Shown here piece after piece: positions 49,464-62,111 of a DNA stretch of 62,539 nucleotides. A program made the position numbers and the translations under genes. Each line of letters opens with the position of its first letter. Position 1 is the first letter of the stretch. This DNA is from Purshia tridentata (taxonomy: Eukaryota; Streptophyta; Magnoliopsida; Rosales; Rosaceae), in contig QANT01005250.1 in assembly GCA_003254885.1 (NCBI GenBank), forward strand, positions 1 to 62,539. The letters are read 5' to 3'. Under the pieces are notes generated by a model. That model ran no database searches and was not told where the DNA came from. It was given only the letters and a program-made list of their open reading frames with translations.

Positions 49464-52400
49464 CTAGCAGTTGATTCCACACTGCTCAACATCTGGACCA
49501 GTGACTCTTGTGGTAAAAGGATCAACTCTCACCCATAACAAAGAGAAAATTGAAGCAAGAAGAATCGACCACACAACGACAATGGTGGGCGTACGGTTCT
49601 GGCGTCCCATAAGACCTTTGAGGAAGGGATACAAATGGACGATCACCCAAAAGGCAAAGAAGAGCTTACCAAAGAGGGGACCCCATGACTGGTAACCACT
49701 ATTGACGGCATATGATATACCAGCAACAACACCCACCAGGTTTATGATGAGGAGAGTTGTTGGTGGGATGAGAAGGGTTGTCCATTTAAACATGTAGAGT
49801 TCATTAAAGTCCCCGTCTTCATCGGATGCCTTGGAGGTGACAGTGAAGTTAGTGTCAATACCAGCAAGCACTTTGAGCAGACCTTGGACAACGGCAAAAA
49901 GATGGGCTGAAACACCACCAATAACCCAAAACTGTTCATTTCTCCACCACTCATCAATTCCAACACCACTCCACCTCATCTCTAGAATACCAGTTGCAAA
50001 GATCGAAAGAAAGAGGGAGATAAACCATATACTCGCAATGTTGCTAATCTGCAATCAGAATGAACCAAGTAAGGTCATCATTTCATAAATTATGGTTTTT
50101 GGGAAAATAAGAATTATTTATGGTGAACTCAGAAGCTCATCATTTCATAAATTAAGCAAAACTATCACTGCCTTCAAAAGCTGTTAAAACTGCAGAATTT
50201 GCAGGTAAAATGACTGCTGAGAAGCACTGCTCTATAAGGAAGCAATAAAATAAAAGAAAGCAAGACAGAGAGATGAGGATAGAGTAATTATGGTGATATA
50301 ACGAACCTGTGGAATGATGAATTTGTTGGTAAGAAGACAGACGGCCGGCAATGTACAGTACATGAGAAGAGGTATTGAGGTGATTGGGTAAATGGTAGTG
50401 TTCACGTATGCAAATCTTTCCAGCCATTTTAGCCTACCACTATAACCATACCATATAGGACAATGCCGACTAAGAAGAATTTCCACAGATCCCAAAGCCC
50501 ATCGAAGCACTTGGTTCAGACGATCTGAAAGATTGATAGGAGCAGACCCTTTAAAGGCTGGGCGCTTAGGCATGCAGTAAATGGACCTCCACCCACGAGC
50601 GTGCATCTTGAATCCCGTAAGAATATCTTCTGTGACAGAACCATAGATCCATCCTATCTGCACGAGAAAAATAACCATCATCTTAAGAACAAACAAAAAT
50701 GAGAAAACAGAACAGTAAATACAGGGAAAAGCGTGGTCAAAAAAAATTTTCACCAAACAGTTGAGCTTTCAGGATGATAGAATGTCAGAATATACAACAT
50801 GAGAACACATAAGCCAAATGAAATATCAGTAAGAAAAAAGTATATGATGCCCTGTTTTCATAAAGTAGGTCATCATCAGCTCTAACTTAAAACAAATGAC
50901 TGCTCCTGAAAGTTTCTTAAGAAAGTATAAATAGAAAATTATGGAAAAAAAACAAAAAAAAGAAGAATATCAGTTCAAGATGAAATTTCTGAGATTTTTT
51001 CTCAAACTTATTCAGTACATTGGGAGGTGGACACAAAAAAATCATATGATTATAATTTTCGTCCATGTTAAGTGTAAACAAGTCTCCACAGTCAGAGGCA
51101 TATTTCACCTATGCAAATTAAAACTCAGGTATAATATTTTACAAAACCACATTTTCACACATCCAGCATGTTTATTTATATCTAGACAATTGGATTTCAA
51201 AGGTGATACTTTTTAACTACATTTGCAATTATTCCTAGTTGCAATGGGAATAAAAGGATATTAAATAATGTAACAAAAGCATTGAAAAGAATGACATACC
51301 TCAGCACCCCAGTCACTTTTGTCTTCATACCCACAGCTGATAACATGAATAGCTTCTTTAAGAAGAGTTTCTGGTGTCGCAGATTGAGGAACACCACCAT
51401 TCTCCATAAGTGTGGAGGCAACAAAAACTGATGACTGACCAAACCTTTTTTCCAGGCTCATTTGTGACATCAACAATGACTTCTCATCATCAAATCCAGC
51501 ACCTGGTTTTGAAAATGTGCATAAGAAAAGTTAAGTGCCAACTAATAATATCAAGTTTGTATTAAAAATTTCCCAGGCACAAGTAAAAGCTAGACTGGAA
51601 ACAACTTATCACCTTTCCGGTATGTATTGTTATACTCAAAAATCCCTTACACAGAGCAAACAGATGTGACCATACATCTACTATTCATACAGAACATAAA
51701 TTCAAACATTACCTTCCACCCCCTCTTCAATATCCTCTAGACTGAAAATCGGCACAGTAGGATCCACATGCTTGCTTGATTTCTTCTTGTCTGAACCCTT
51801 TTTACTTGATTTTGAACCTTTCTTCCGTGATCCACCACAAAGTGAAGATAGAACTCCAGCTTTCTTATGCTTAGGCTTCAGAGGAGGTTCATAACCATAT
51901 AAAGCTGTTCTATTGAAGACACATCCAGTACCCACATAAACTGGGCCTTGAATACCATCTAAACCTCTCAAGTTAATCTGAAATCCAAAAGGAAATGCAT
52001 AAACATAAAAATCAGGCTATCCAAACACCCTGTCATGAGCTTATAATCATTTAATAAAATCATACAGAAACAACAAACTACAATAGTTCATAATTAATCT
52101 CTTTTTTCTGATCACTGTAAGGATGGAGAACTTACATCAAAGAAAACAGTATTCCGGTTGGCATATCGATCATTTCTATCAATACCATCAAATCTCTGCG
52201 GAAACTGAACATAACACACATTTTTCCCCAGGTTAGGATCCATTAGAAAGCACATAGCTTCCCTCAAAGCCTTACTGTTGTTAATGTAATGATCACAATC
52301 AAGATTCAACAAGAAAGGTCCATTTGTGAGGACTGCTGATACTCGAACCTTCAAGAGAGATACATTGGCCATCAGACGAAAAAAAAAACTTAAACATAAA

Positions 52401-55400
52401 AAGATAGTTTAACTTTAAAATATACTCACAAGTGCATTCATAGCACCAGCCTTCTTGTGATGTTGGAAACCTGGACGCTTTTCACGAGAAACATAGACTA
52501 AACGTGGTAGTTCATTACCCTCAGCATCGAGCCCTCCACTTTGGCCTAAGAAAACCTGAAAGTGACAAAATAAATACAATCTTAGTACAAACTGATGCTA
52601 ATGCAAGGGAGCAACATGTTTTAAACTCTGTTTCAGCATTCCAAATGAAATATAATCAATAAATATCAACTCTAATAAGTAACTAGCCCTCTGCAGCATA
52701 AAGAAATCTGCCATGTTAAGATGTAGCAACCTGGATCATTCCGGGATGGTCTCTAGTATTATTTCCAGGCCATGGAGTACCATCTTGCATGATCCATCCT
52801 TCTTCAGGTACTTTTGTTGCCTTTGCAACAAGCCCATTAACACGAACTTTAAATTCTTCATATTCTCTCTGAAACCAAAAATGAAAGAGTACCAATAAGA
52901 TGAAGCAGTTCTGTTGAAGGGGTGGAGTTAAAGGAGCAGCTGTTCAAATTTGTACGCTAAGGACATACCTTCATCGCTCTACGGTCTTTGACGAATGATG
53001 GTTGTACTTTATCCTTCAAGTAATCAATCTTCTGTGTAAAGTACCATTCAGGAGCCCGAGGCTCAATGTTATACTTCTTGCAGAAAGGGACCCATTTCCT
53101 TGCAAATTCAGAAGTTTCAGACAGAGCTTCAAACGTCAGCATTGCAGCTCCATCATCAGAAACATAGCAAGAAATCTTGTCAACTGGGTAGTCAACTGCA
53201 AGGATAGATAGCACAGTATTTGCTGTCACCATAGGAGGCTCCTTCAATGGATCAACAGTACTGACAAAGATGTCTACAGCAGCCAACTGTGATGGTTCTC
53301 CTTCTCGGTCATATCTGTAACTCAAATGTAATAGGGATTTAAAATCCAAGGACAAGGACAACTTCAAAATTGAAATGACACTGCTACTTGAGATTTAATG
53401 CTGAATTTAATCACTTAGATACAACTGAGGGAATTTTTTCCTACCTCAGAGAAAGTCTGTCAAGATATGTTTCACGATTTACAGGGAGCCACTTAGGGAA
53501 CTGATCGAGTATCCAGGATATTGCAAACCAAATCTCACAAATGACTGATATTAACCACAGAGCATAGGCATTGAGCACAGGATTTGTTAACCGATAGTGC
53601 AAGAAAATACAGAGTACAACAAGCCGCAGAACAATGACCATCCTGTAAGGGTTTATTTTAGATGATGGAATAGAGACCTTTCTAGAAAGAGGCTGCCTTG
53701 CTTCATCATTCCTGCAAAACAGAAAGAGCATATGAAAATCAGCTTCTTGCTATATTGAAATTAAGAAACAAGTGACAAAACATGCCAATTAACTTTAGGA
53801 TACTGCAATGCAGCATGTGCTAGAGAGCGTTATATTCACAATTACTGCTATAACGAAGGTTTTCGTTATATCAGCCTAGCATCTCCACATTTTATTAGAT
53901 TCTGGATTGTCCTCTAGAAGAAAAACTTATGTAACCAAGACAAGAAGCAAATTTTAAGGTTCTCGGTCTTTCCAAAAACTATCAACAACCCCAGACACAT
54001 GAGCAGCCTCAGTTAGAGTCAAAAGAACGAAAACAAAATATGCAGCTCAATCAAGATGAAAACCCATAGTAAGGAGTCACCAACAAGCAGATCAGTGCTG
54101 GCATCAAGATCTCCAACCCCACATTGTATCAGATTTGAGCACTATGCTCACAACTACTTCTATAATGAAGGTTTGCCTAATATCAGACAAGCCTCTCCAC
54201 ATTGCATTAGATTTTGAATTGTCCAGTAGCAGTAAAACTTATGCAACCAAGACAACAAGAAATTTTTAAATTTCTCTGTATTGACCAAAAAAAAAAAAAA
54301 TCATAAACAAGACCAGTAACGAAAGCAGGAGCAATAAAACAGAACTCACAATAAAGCGTCATCCACAAGCACATCAGTGCTGGCGTCAATATCTGCACCC
54401 CCTCTTTCTGAAGTAGCTTGACCAGTGCTCATTGGAATAACATTCTTCTCCTGCTTCATTTTCCAGCCATCCACTCTCTCCTTCCATGCTACATTTCCTA
54501 TCCCAGGTGAACCAAACTCCCTAACCGGATCCACAACCCTTATATTAGCTGAAAAATAATACAATTCAAAACCTTGAATCAACATTGGCAGGAACACATA
54601 AAGAAACAGATATGATGTCACATAAGAGATGGAGAGAGAAATACGTGATTGATTAACATCCGATCCATAGGACATGGGATGATGGACACGCTTTCCACCA
54701 ACAGAAACTCCAGGAGATGCCATAGAAAGGCGCTCAGGTGATGCAGCAGACAGTTCTCCAGAGACCTAAAATTTGAAAATTTCCGAAAGGTGAATTCCTG
54801 TACAAATTCCATGTCTAGAATGAAAATAGCTTGCCAAATGTATTGGTCTACCTCTGTTCCATTAGTGAGGAGAGGGATGTGATTGTGAGAAACCTCTTTA
54901 TCATAATTTGGAGCCGAAATATCCTCTCCTCGTCCATATGTCATATGCCAGCTCAACATGCGTTCTGCAATCTTTTGCTTCTCGTTTTGATTTTCTGAAG
55001 TATAGTTGAAATCACTAGCACCATCATCAGCATCCCCATCCTCTTCTCTATCGCCAAGAATTGCAGGACTTCCTGAAATCAACCACGAAAAAATACAAAT
55101 TAATTACAATTACAATCACAAACTCATGATTTAAAAATGTTCCCTGCCTTGCAATGCAGCAAATAATTCAAGAAGACATGATTAAAAGAAGTTCTTTTTC
55201 ATCAACTAGCTATAGAAAAATTGAAAAAGAAGTTAAAAATTAGAATGTATAGGATAAGCCTTCTACATGTGTATTGGTAGTAGATAAGCACAATTCACAT
55301 TCTATAACATTCAACTATTCAAGTAATTCTGCATTTTTTAAAAAAAATTTAACATACCAATATTTGTAAGCAACTCAAATTCTAACGAATGACACACAAC

Positions 55401-55907
55401 TGAAGCAATCCAAATGTCATCAACATGAAATAGAATATTTTGTAAGAACAGATAACTTCACTTAAATTTCTCCATGCAATAAAAATTATGAAATAAAACT
55501 TATTAACAATCTGACTAACCTTTGTGCCTCTTGTATCTGGTTTTGCATTGAGGGCAAGACTGATTTCCATCCTTCCTCTCGTACTCATAGCAGGGCCTGC
55601 AAACAGGAAAAGCACAGACATCGCAGGCAATGAATGGTTCACCATTCGCAGTCTTCCCAACATTATCCCCACAGATCTGGCAGACCTGACCCCCCAGGTT
55701 CTTCATGGTCTTTGCCTAAGTAGTTAATCATAAAGATAAACAGAGTTTAGTGAAATTCGATAATAGTGTTTGGTGGTGGTGGTGGAGCTAGTGATGATTG
55801 TGATATGGATGGTAAACAATCAAAATATTAATCACAATATCAACAAGATCAAAATGGTAGTTTAGAATATGTATGATACTTACCCCACTTTCTCCTTCTG
55901 ATTCCAT
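49464..55907 (-). CDS. CESA3: Cellulose synthase A catalytic subunit 3 (CESA3), intact copy
   Basis: Fourteen coding exons: 55907-55884, 55715-55520, 55072-54852, 54765-54645, 54548-54350, 53711-53445, 53314-52969, 52868-52731, 52555-52430, 52348-52136, 51977-51713, 51502-51300, 50657-50307, 50048-49464; all GT/AG, in frame, 1084 aa. The N-terminal RING-type zinc finger ([10 protein letters not shown]...[13 protein letters not shown]) lies at about 16-70, two membrane helices at about 278-335, catalytic D at about 397 (SDDG), DCD at 563-565, TED at 782-784 and QVLRW at 822-826. C-terminal helices follow, and the end is CGINC. Sequence identity is closest to Arabidopsis CESA3, a subunit of the primary-wall complex with CESA1 and CESA6-type proteins at the plasma membrane, using UDP-glucose. 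Leu300 (NPVLN) replaces the usual Pro. The exon-10 acceptor is AAG rather than CAG. Confidence 0.96.
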
Positions 55908-56070
55908 TGCCAACTTCTCTTTGCTCAGATGTGAACAATGGATCAAAATGGTAGTTTAGTCTCAACAAGATCTATGCATCTCTAAGAGCTCAGTACTGTC
56001 TTGCAGAATCCTTTTTGATATGTTTAAATTATTGCCTCCTCTTCAAAAGCCACAGATCTGGGTTAAGCAC

Positions 56071-56429
56071 CTGGAAAAAGAAGGTGAGAATCAAATTTAC
56101 CATTCAACAAGCATTCTCTGCATAGATCTTTTCAGAAAAGTGAAAATTGCTGCGTAAGTGGAATTTAACAAAGGGGAGTAAATTTTGAAACTTTGGAGTT
56201 CCATTAACTAGAAACCTAAGTAGACCGAATACTTTATTCAACTCCGCGATTCCTCGGTTTTCTTGGCCACCAAACATAGTGAAATTAGTGAAATCCAGTG
56301 CAGAACAAGACGGTCAAAATTTCCAAATCTTATTTTTAATGTTAGAAGAACATAAAACGGACCAAAGCCGAAGAATAAAAGGTAGAACAAAAAAGGGCAA
56401 AGCTAAAATCCAACCCGAAAAAAACATAC
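56071..56429 (-). other. Intron in the CESA3 (copy 2) 5'UTR
   Basis: On the minus strand GAGGCAAG|GTATGTTTTT at 56430/56429 and CTTTTTCCAG|GTGCTTAACC at 56071/56070 make a 359-bp intron in the 5'UTR. Leader introns of this kind often raise expression of plant genes; that role is inferred. Confidence 0.65.
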
Positions 56430-56721
56430 CTTGCCTCAAAAAAAAAGAAACCGATCTTTATCACCACCTCTTCAAATCCAGAAATCCAATTCTTCACCCA
56501 GATCTCAATCCAAAGTCCCCACGTAGACAGGCACCGAGAAAGGGAGAGAAACTTAAAACCCAGAAACCAATTCCACAGCTTGGAGGCCAAAGATCAAGGA
56601 AGAGCCAGCGAGAGAGAGAGATGTTATTGATTGACTGTAGAGTAGACAAAACCACAATGCCAATCACAGCTCTCTCTTCTTTGTCTCTCTAAAAGAGTGT
56701 CTCAGTCTGTGTATAGCTGTA

Positions 56722-56735
56722 AATATATATATAAT
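56722..56735 (-). promoter_or_regulatory. Probable TATA box of CESA3 copy 2
   Basis: TTATATATATATTT on the minus strand, about 30-40 bp upstream of a CT/GA-rich start region near 56690. The tandem junction of copy 1 falls just downstream of the equivalent point, so copy 1 has no such box. Confidence 0.5.
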
Positions 56736-58590
56736 AATTTTTGATCAGAAGGAGATGGCTTAAGAGGGACGAAAGAGACAGAGCAACTACAAGCTTTTTA
56801 GACTCTCTCCTACTCCCAAGTGCCACCGACAGTCTTAGAGACAGAGATGAATCTGTTGTGTGGAAGAAGAAAACACATCATTTACTTCAATTATTTCCTC
56901 TTTTTATTATCTCATCAAAACAAAACAAAAATTATATTCTATCAAACTTAAAATTCTAGAATATAAATAAATGTAGAATAAAACAGTTCTGAGTTGTAAA
57001 AAAACAATAATAATAATATCACCAATTGCACTTGCAAGTTGTAAGTCTCAGTAAGGTAAAAGCCTAGCAGGAAGGCAAGTGAGTTTCTGTTGCTGAGAAG
57101 TGAGTACTGTTTGTAGAGAGCAACATGCTTGTGGCAATAATGCAATGTAGAATAAAATTCTTTTCATAAAATTTGTTTTTCCTACCAAATTACATTGTTG
57201 TCCCTATAGTTTAATCTCGTTTTTACTCGAGTTTAAGTTTGTTCACAAAACTTACAATTGTACTCATTTAATTTGGTTTAATTACAATCAAGGATAAAAG
57301 CTCAACATTGTTGAGTTTCATGACAGAGTACTGAGGGCATGCTTTGGGATTTTTTGATAAATTTGGAAAATTAATCTAAATTTAAGTCAATTAACGATTA
57401 TTAAAATTTTTTTTTCTATTTTTCATAAATTTGACCCACAAGTAGTGCTAGAGCTTTCTTCAAGAAATGCTCGAACGCCCCGAGCACTACTTAAGGGAGG
57501 TTTGAGCACTTTTTGAGAAGAAGTCGTGTATTACTAAAGTGTCAAAATTCTAAAAAATTTCAAAATAGTAAAAAAAAAATTTTAATGAAAAAAGAAGAAT
57601 TATTTTTCTATATTTTTCAGATTTTTCGGATTTTTCAGTCCTTTCAGTTTGGTTCAATTCTTCCACTTAAGTCTCTTTCACAAATTGTGATATTAACACC
57701 TCATTAAAAAATGTTACGGCGTTTGGAAACAAAATCAAACTATAAGAGTGATTTTAGCTTTTTAAACTATAATCACTTTGAAGTTTAGCATAACAAAAGT
57801 CTAATTCATAAATATATAAATTAAATTCTTTAATAAAAAAATCATATCATAAGTTCAAGATCGATAATATTAAATTGCGTTACAAAATTAGTGCTAACTT
57901 AGGTGGTTAGTATTTACTAGGATATTTTTGACTCACTTTTCTTACTTGTAAATTGCTGGCGGAAGGCCATTATCAATTTTAATTAAATCCCATTAGATAT
58001 TTATAACAAATATGTCCACGTTTTCGCATCTTGGTCGTTAGAAACGGGAAAATATCACAGCTGTATACCCATGCCTAACGCATAGACTACGCAACTACTA
58101 CCACTGCCACTTGTCATTAAATTTACATATAAAAGGTAATTGGTAATTATACAACTTGATCATGTGTTTTTTTGTCTTTATGGCCATAACTTGATCATGT
58201 TTTTAAGTAAGCGTTAAAAGGGCAATTTCTTTGCATGAGAATATTTTAGCATCAACTATAATTATATACCACAATATAGGAATTTTTTTATTAAATTATT
58301 ATTATCAAACAATAAATTTTTGATGATTTGCCATTTTCTCATACCACCCTAATGTCAATTAAGCTATGCCTCATGCGCATAAAACATAAATGTTTAAGCA
58401 CATACCATTATGTACAAAGTTGTTTTGAATGAGGGACAAATTTTAAGCAATTGTAAAATACAATATATAATCACCATTTGATTTGTATAATTGCTAAAAG
58501 TAACAACTCAGTAACATTGTATTAGTTCTAACCATTAAGTGCAACAAGTATTCACATGTGTTCCAATTTTATTTGTCCCTTTGCAATGGT

Positions 58591-59081
58591 GAAACTCATC
58601 AAGTTTTGATGACGATTGGGAATTTGGGATCATTACCTTATACAATAAGCTCAATTATGCAAGTGTTATATTAAAGTAACATTGCTGAGTAATTATACAC
58701 TCTTAAATGCTACTAATTAAATTAAAAATCTACTGAACAGGGGATTTGCAGAGCAATCCAAGCTTATTCTAGCTTACAAATGAATGCTCTCTAGATTTGT
58801 TCTAAACAACTCTTGCCTTCAACTGAAGCTTACAACTTGCTTTATATAGAGATTGATTACATTCGAATTGAGAAATTTTTGAAGTCTGTCATAATATTCG
58901 GACATCTGGAAAGTTGAACAGTGGAGAATCTTTACTGTTGCAGAAACTCATCAAGTTTTGATGACAATTGGGAATTTAGGATCATTACCTTATACAATAA
59001 GCTCAATTATGCAAGTGTTATATTAACGTAACATTCTTGAGTAACTATACACTCTTAAATGCTACTAATTAAATTAAAAAT
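58591..59081. repeat. 139-bp direct repeat separated by 213 bp
   Basis: gaaactcatcaagttttgat through ctactaattaaattaaaaa at 58591-58729 recurs at 58943-59081 with a few changes (period 352). The 213 bp between occur once. Confidence 0.85.
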
Positions 59082-59326
59082 TTTAATTTACAAATTTATT
59101 CTTAATAGTTAGATAACTTAATTAAAATGACTGTAGATTGTCCCAGCGCACTCAAATTCTTAAAAAAAGGAAGAAATTTAGATAACCCATCAAATACTTT
59201 GTTATATAGAGGATAATTCAAATGTCATATTCGGATTCAGATCACATGGACATAGATGCTTATGCAATATTGCAATGTAACCACTCCCCTTTATTTTCGG
59301 TTAGTGAGTCATAGCTAGTCCGATCG

Positions 59327-59663
59327 TATAAATTATTGTGATGGGCCACATCAATTATATAAACTATCAAGTGCCTCCATACTAATTATAAAAATGTACA
59401 ATGACATCTAGATGAGTCGACAAATAAGAAAAAAGTCTAGACTTTTTTTTTAACAAACAAAGTCTGGACTCACTCTGTTTTTTTTTTTTGGTAATTTAAT
59501 TAAATAACATATAAATTATTGTGATGGGCCACATCAATTATATAGACTATCAAGTGCCTCCATACTAATTATAAAAATGTACAATGACATCTAGATGAGT
59601 CGACAAATAAGAACAAAGTCTGGACTCACTCTGTTTTTTTTTTGGTAATTTAATTAAATAACT
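59327..59663. repeat. 182-bp tandem duplication
   Basis: Phrase attattgtgatgggccacat through aatttaattaaataac repeats with a period of 182 bp (59339 against 59521). Unit 2 is shorter because it lacks one copy of the 'aagtct(a/g)gact' stretch. Confidence 0.85.
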
Positions 59664-61202
59664 ATTTTTAATCCCCCTCTTGCTCTTTTTACCTAATAAA
59701 AAAAAGAGAGTTACTTTTCTAACCCTTAATACCACTTGTGTGAAATTTGCGATCTACACATTTCACCAGCTCCTTCACCTTTTTCCTAAAGCAACCAACC
59801 CCCATCCACCTTCTTTTTGCAGTAATTGTAGAGAACGACCACCCAAAACCATGCCCTCCCTGCTTACCAGCGACCTATCATTTTCTCTCATTCTCTCCCA
59901 ACCCAAATTTGAAAGAAATAAAAAAATTTTAAAAAGCAACTAAGAAGAATAAAAATGGAATCATTGAATTTGCTTGTAGATCGACAATTCATGTTGTATG
60001 TTTATTTAACTTGCAAGCACACAAATACAATTGAAGCATAAATATATAACAGCAAAGTCAATCCTACAGAGATTTGAAAAATAATCTTAACTACTACTTG
60101 AAAAAATATGTCTTAAGAAAAATAAAACTAAATTAAAACTGAAAATTAAAAGAAAGATTGTGTTGGATTTTGAATTTGGAAACAAGGAAATAAAAACACA
60201 AGAAAATTAAAGTAAACAGGCATGAGTTTTCGAATCAATGGATGAAAACTAGGGCTTTGAGTTTACCGTAGCGATTCGATTCTATGCCTTTAATTAACAA
60301 GGAGAAAATAATTCAATATTAGTTTTAGGATTCATTCTTATCTTAACTATGAAAAGCCATTCTTTGTGGTCACTCTCAAGTATTCCTAAATTGCTTTCTA
60401 GCCATTCTTTGTAGTCAAGATTACAATTAAGAATCTATTAAGGGCAAAAAAAACAATAAGAACCAATAGTGTCCAAACATGGTTCATGCCTAAACAACAT
60501 CTCAATCATTCAACAAAGCTATATCAAGATTACTTATTCTTTGAGGCCTAACCTTGTCTCATATAGGCATTCAAATAGTAATCAAGCATTAAGCAAACAC
60601 ATGATAAAATTAAGGCTTATTTGTAGATTTGTCCGATGAAACTAAGTTTTTTTCACTTTTCTTCCTGAAAATTAAATTCTCCCACTTTGCTTCTCGAATT
60701 TTACACTCTCATTACCATCAACTCCATCCATTATCTGGAGTTCCAAATCTTCATTTTGAGTGATCTTTATATGGTTGTAAAGAAGAAATGTATAGCTTCA
60801 AAATAAGTAAAATTTTGCTAATTTTGGTGGAGGTTTAATGGGTTAAAAGTTATATCAAAGTTGAGAAAAAAAATTGGAGTAATAGATTAAGTTCGGGAGA
60901 CAAAGTGAGAAAATTTAACTTTCAAGAGCGAAAAAAAAAATGGAGTTAAGTACAACAATGGCATAATTTTATGTTGGATTAACCCCAGTAGTTCCACTAC
61001 AATTCGCCATTTGAAATATATCACCAAATAATATATACTTAATCGTATAGTAGTTAAGTTTATAAATTATACAATAAGGTTTTATAATATGTAATTGTAA
61101 AACTCAAATAGAAAGAACACATTTCCAACATAAAAGCTCTTACAAAAATAAATAGCATAATTATAATCAAATAAAAAAACACTTATTATAAAAAAATTTA
61201 TA

Positions 61203-61537
61203 TCTTTAATCTTTAATATTATAAAGCCAAGAGGAGGGTTTGAAGTTACAAGTTTCACCAAATTATAATTTTTTCAAATAATCCGTAACTACACTAAAGA
61301 ATTAGATTAAACTAACCTAATAAGATTAATGGTATAAATGTAAAATTAACCATTAAAAAAATATGAAATAAAAATAAAAACACTCCACCACCTTATTAGG
61401 TAGAGAGAGTGGGGAGTTATAAAGTTTCAAATTTTTTTAAAATAATTAGTTAAAAACTAAATAATACTAAATAATTTAAAAAATTTATAATTAAAAAATT
61501 TTATTTGCATGTGTGTTAGCATGTATCAAAAGTCTAA
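61203..61537 (+). mobile_element. Helitron-like candidate
   Basis: Starts TCTTTAATCTTTAATATTATAAAGCC after A and ends AAAAGTCTAA before T; the start resembles the nested element at 36482 (both have ...ataaagcca). The 3' hairpin is weak, so the call is tentative. Confidence 0.35.
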
Positions 61538-61564
61538 TATATACTAAAACGTAGTTGCCTCAGT

Positions 61565-62111
61565 TAGGGGTGGGCATCAACCCGCCCACCACCACTTACT
61601 GCCCGAGCCGCCGCCCGTTTAGTCTTCACCCGATCCACCCAATAGTCGACGGCTCGGATTTGGGTTTTCTCCTTCACCGCCCATCACCACCCGTTTAACT
61701 GATTATGGAATATAGGGAATATGATGGATGTCTTTTACAAGAGTCAAGAGTTAGTAAAATTATTATCTATTTATATAATTACTTTATTCATCACTTTCCT
61801 CACTTATGTTGTTTAAGAAACGTTGTTTCCATACTTTGGAGAGAAGATAAGTCTTTTTTTATGGGTGAAATGGGGGTCATTAACATCATTTTAAGTATAT
61901 ACATAAATAATTTATTTCAATTTTGGGAGGTTAGCATGCATATAAACTCACCCTCACCCTCTTTAATTTCCACTATACCTAAACGGCTCACCCGCTACCG
62001 ACTTGCTCTAACCCGCTCCCCGATTAACTTGCAACCGCCCCGCCCATTGACTATATAGGTGGTGGCGAGTTGAGCTCCCACCCGACTCACCCCGCCCAGC
62101 GCCCACCCCTA
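61565..62111. mobile_element. hAT-type non-autonomous element
   Basis: 547 bp, perfect 11-bp TIRs TAGGGGTGGGC / GCCCACCCCTA. Flanks gcctcagt (61557-61564) and gcctcagc (62112-62119) agree at 7 of 8. The ends are rich in CCCGCC/GGCGGG-type sequence. No transposase frame. Same terminal family as 39916-40630. Confidence 0.8.

Larger units (their letters stand above)
48057..56695. repeat. Tandem duplication unit 2 (intact CESA3)
   Basis: About 8.6 kb, same orientation as unit 1. It keeps the last CESA3 exon and continues into the promoter. It lacks the hAT insertion of unit 1. Confidence 0.9.
56736..61202. other. Long AT-rich intergenic region
   Basis: Upstream of CESA3. Apart from two local duplications (58591-59080 and 59327-59663) I see no gene, RNA or clear element. 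The open frames at 57513-57707 and 59680-59943 are low-complexity and unsupported. Confidence 0.5.

Noticed and set aside
57425..57495. Short inverted repeat (aagtagtgct ... agcactactt)
   Set aside because: Only about 10 paired bases with a long loop; no T-run or conserved context to support a terminator, miRNA or MITE.
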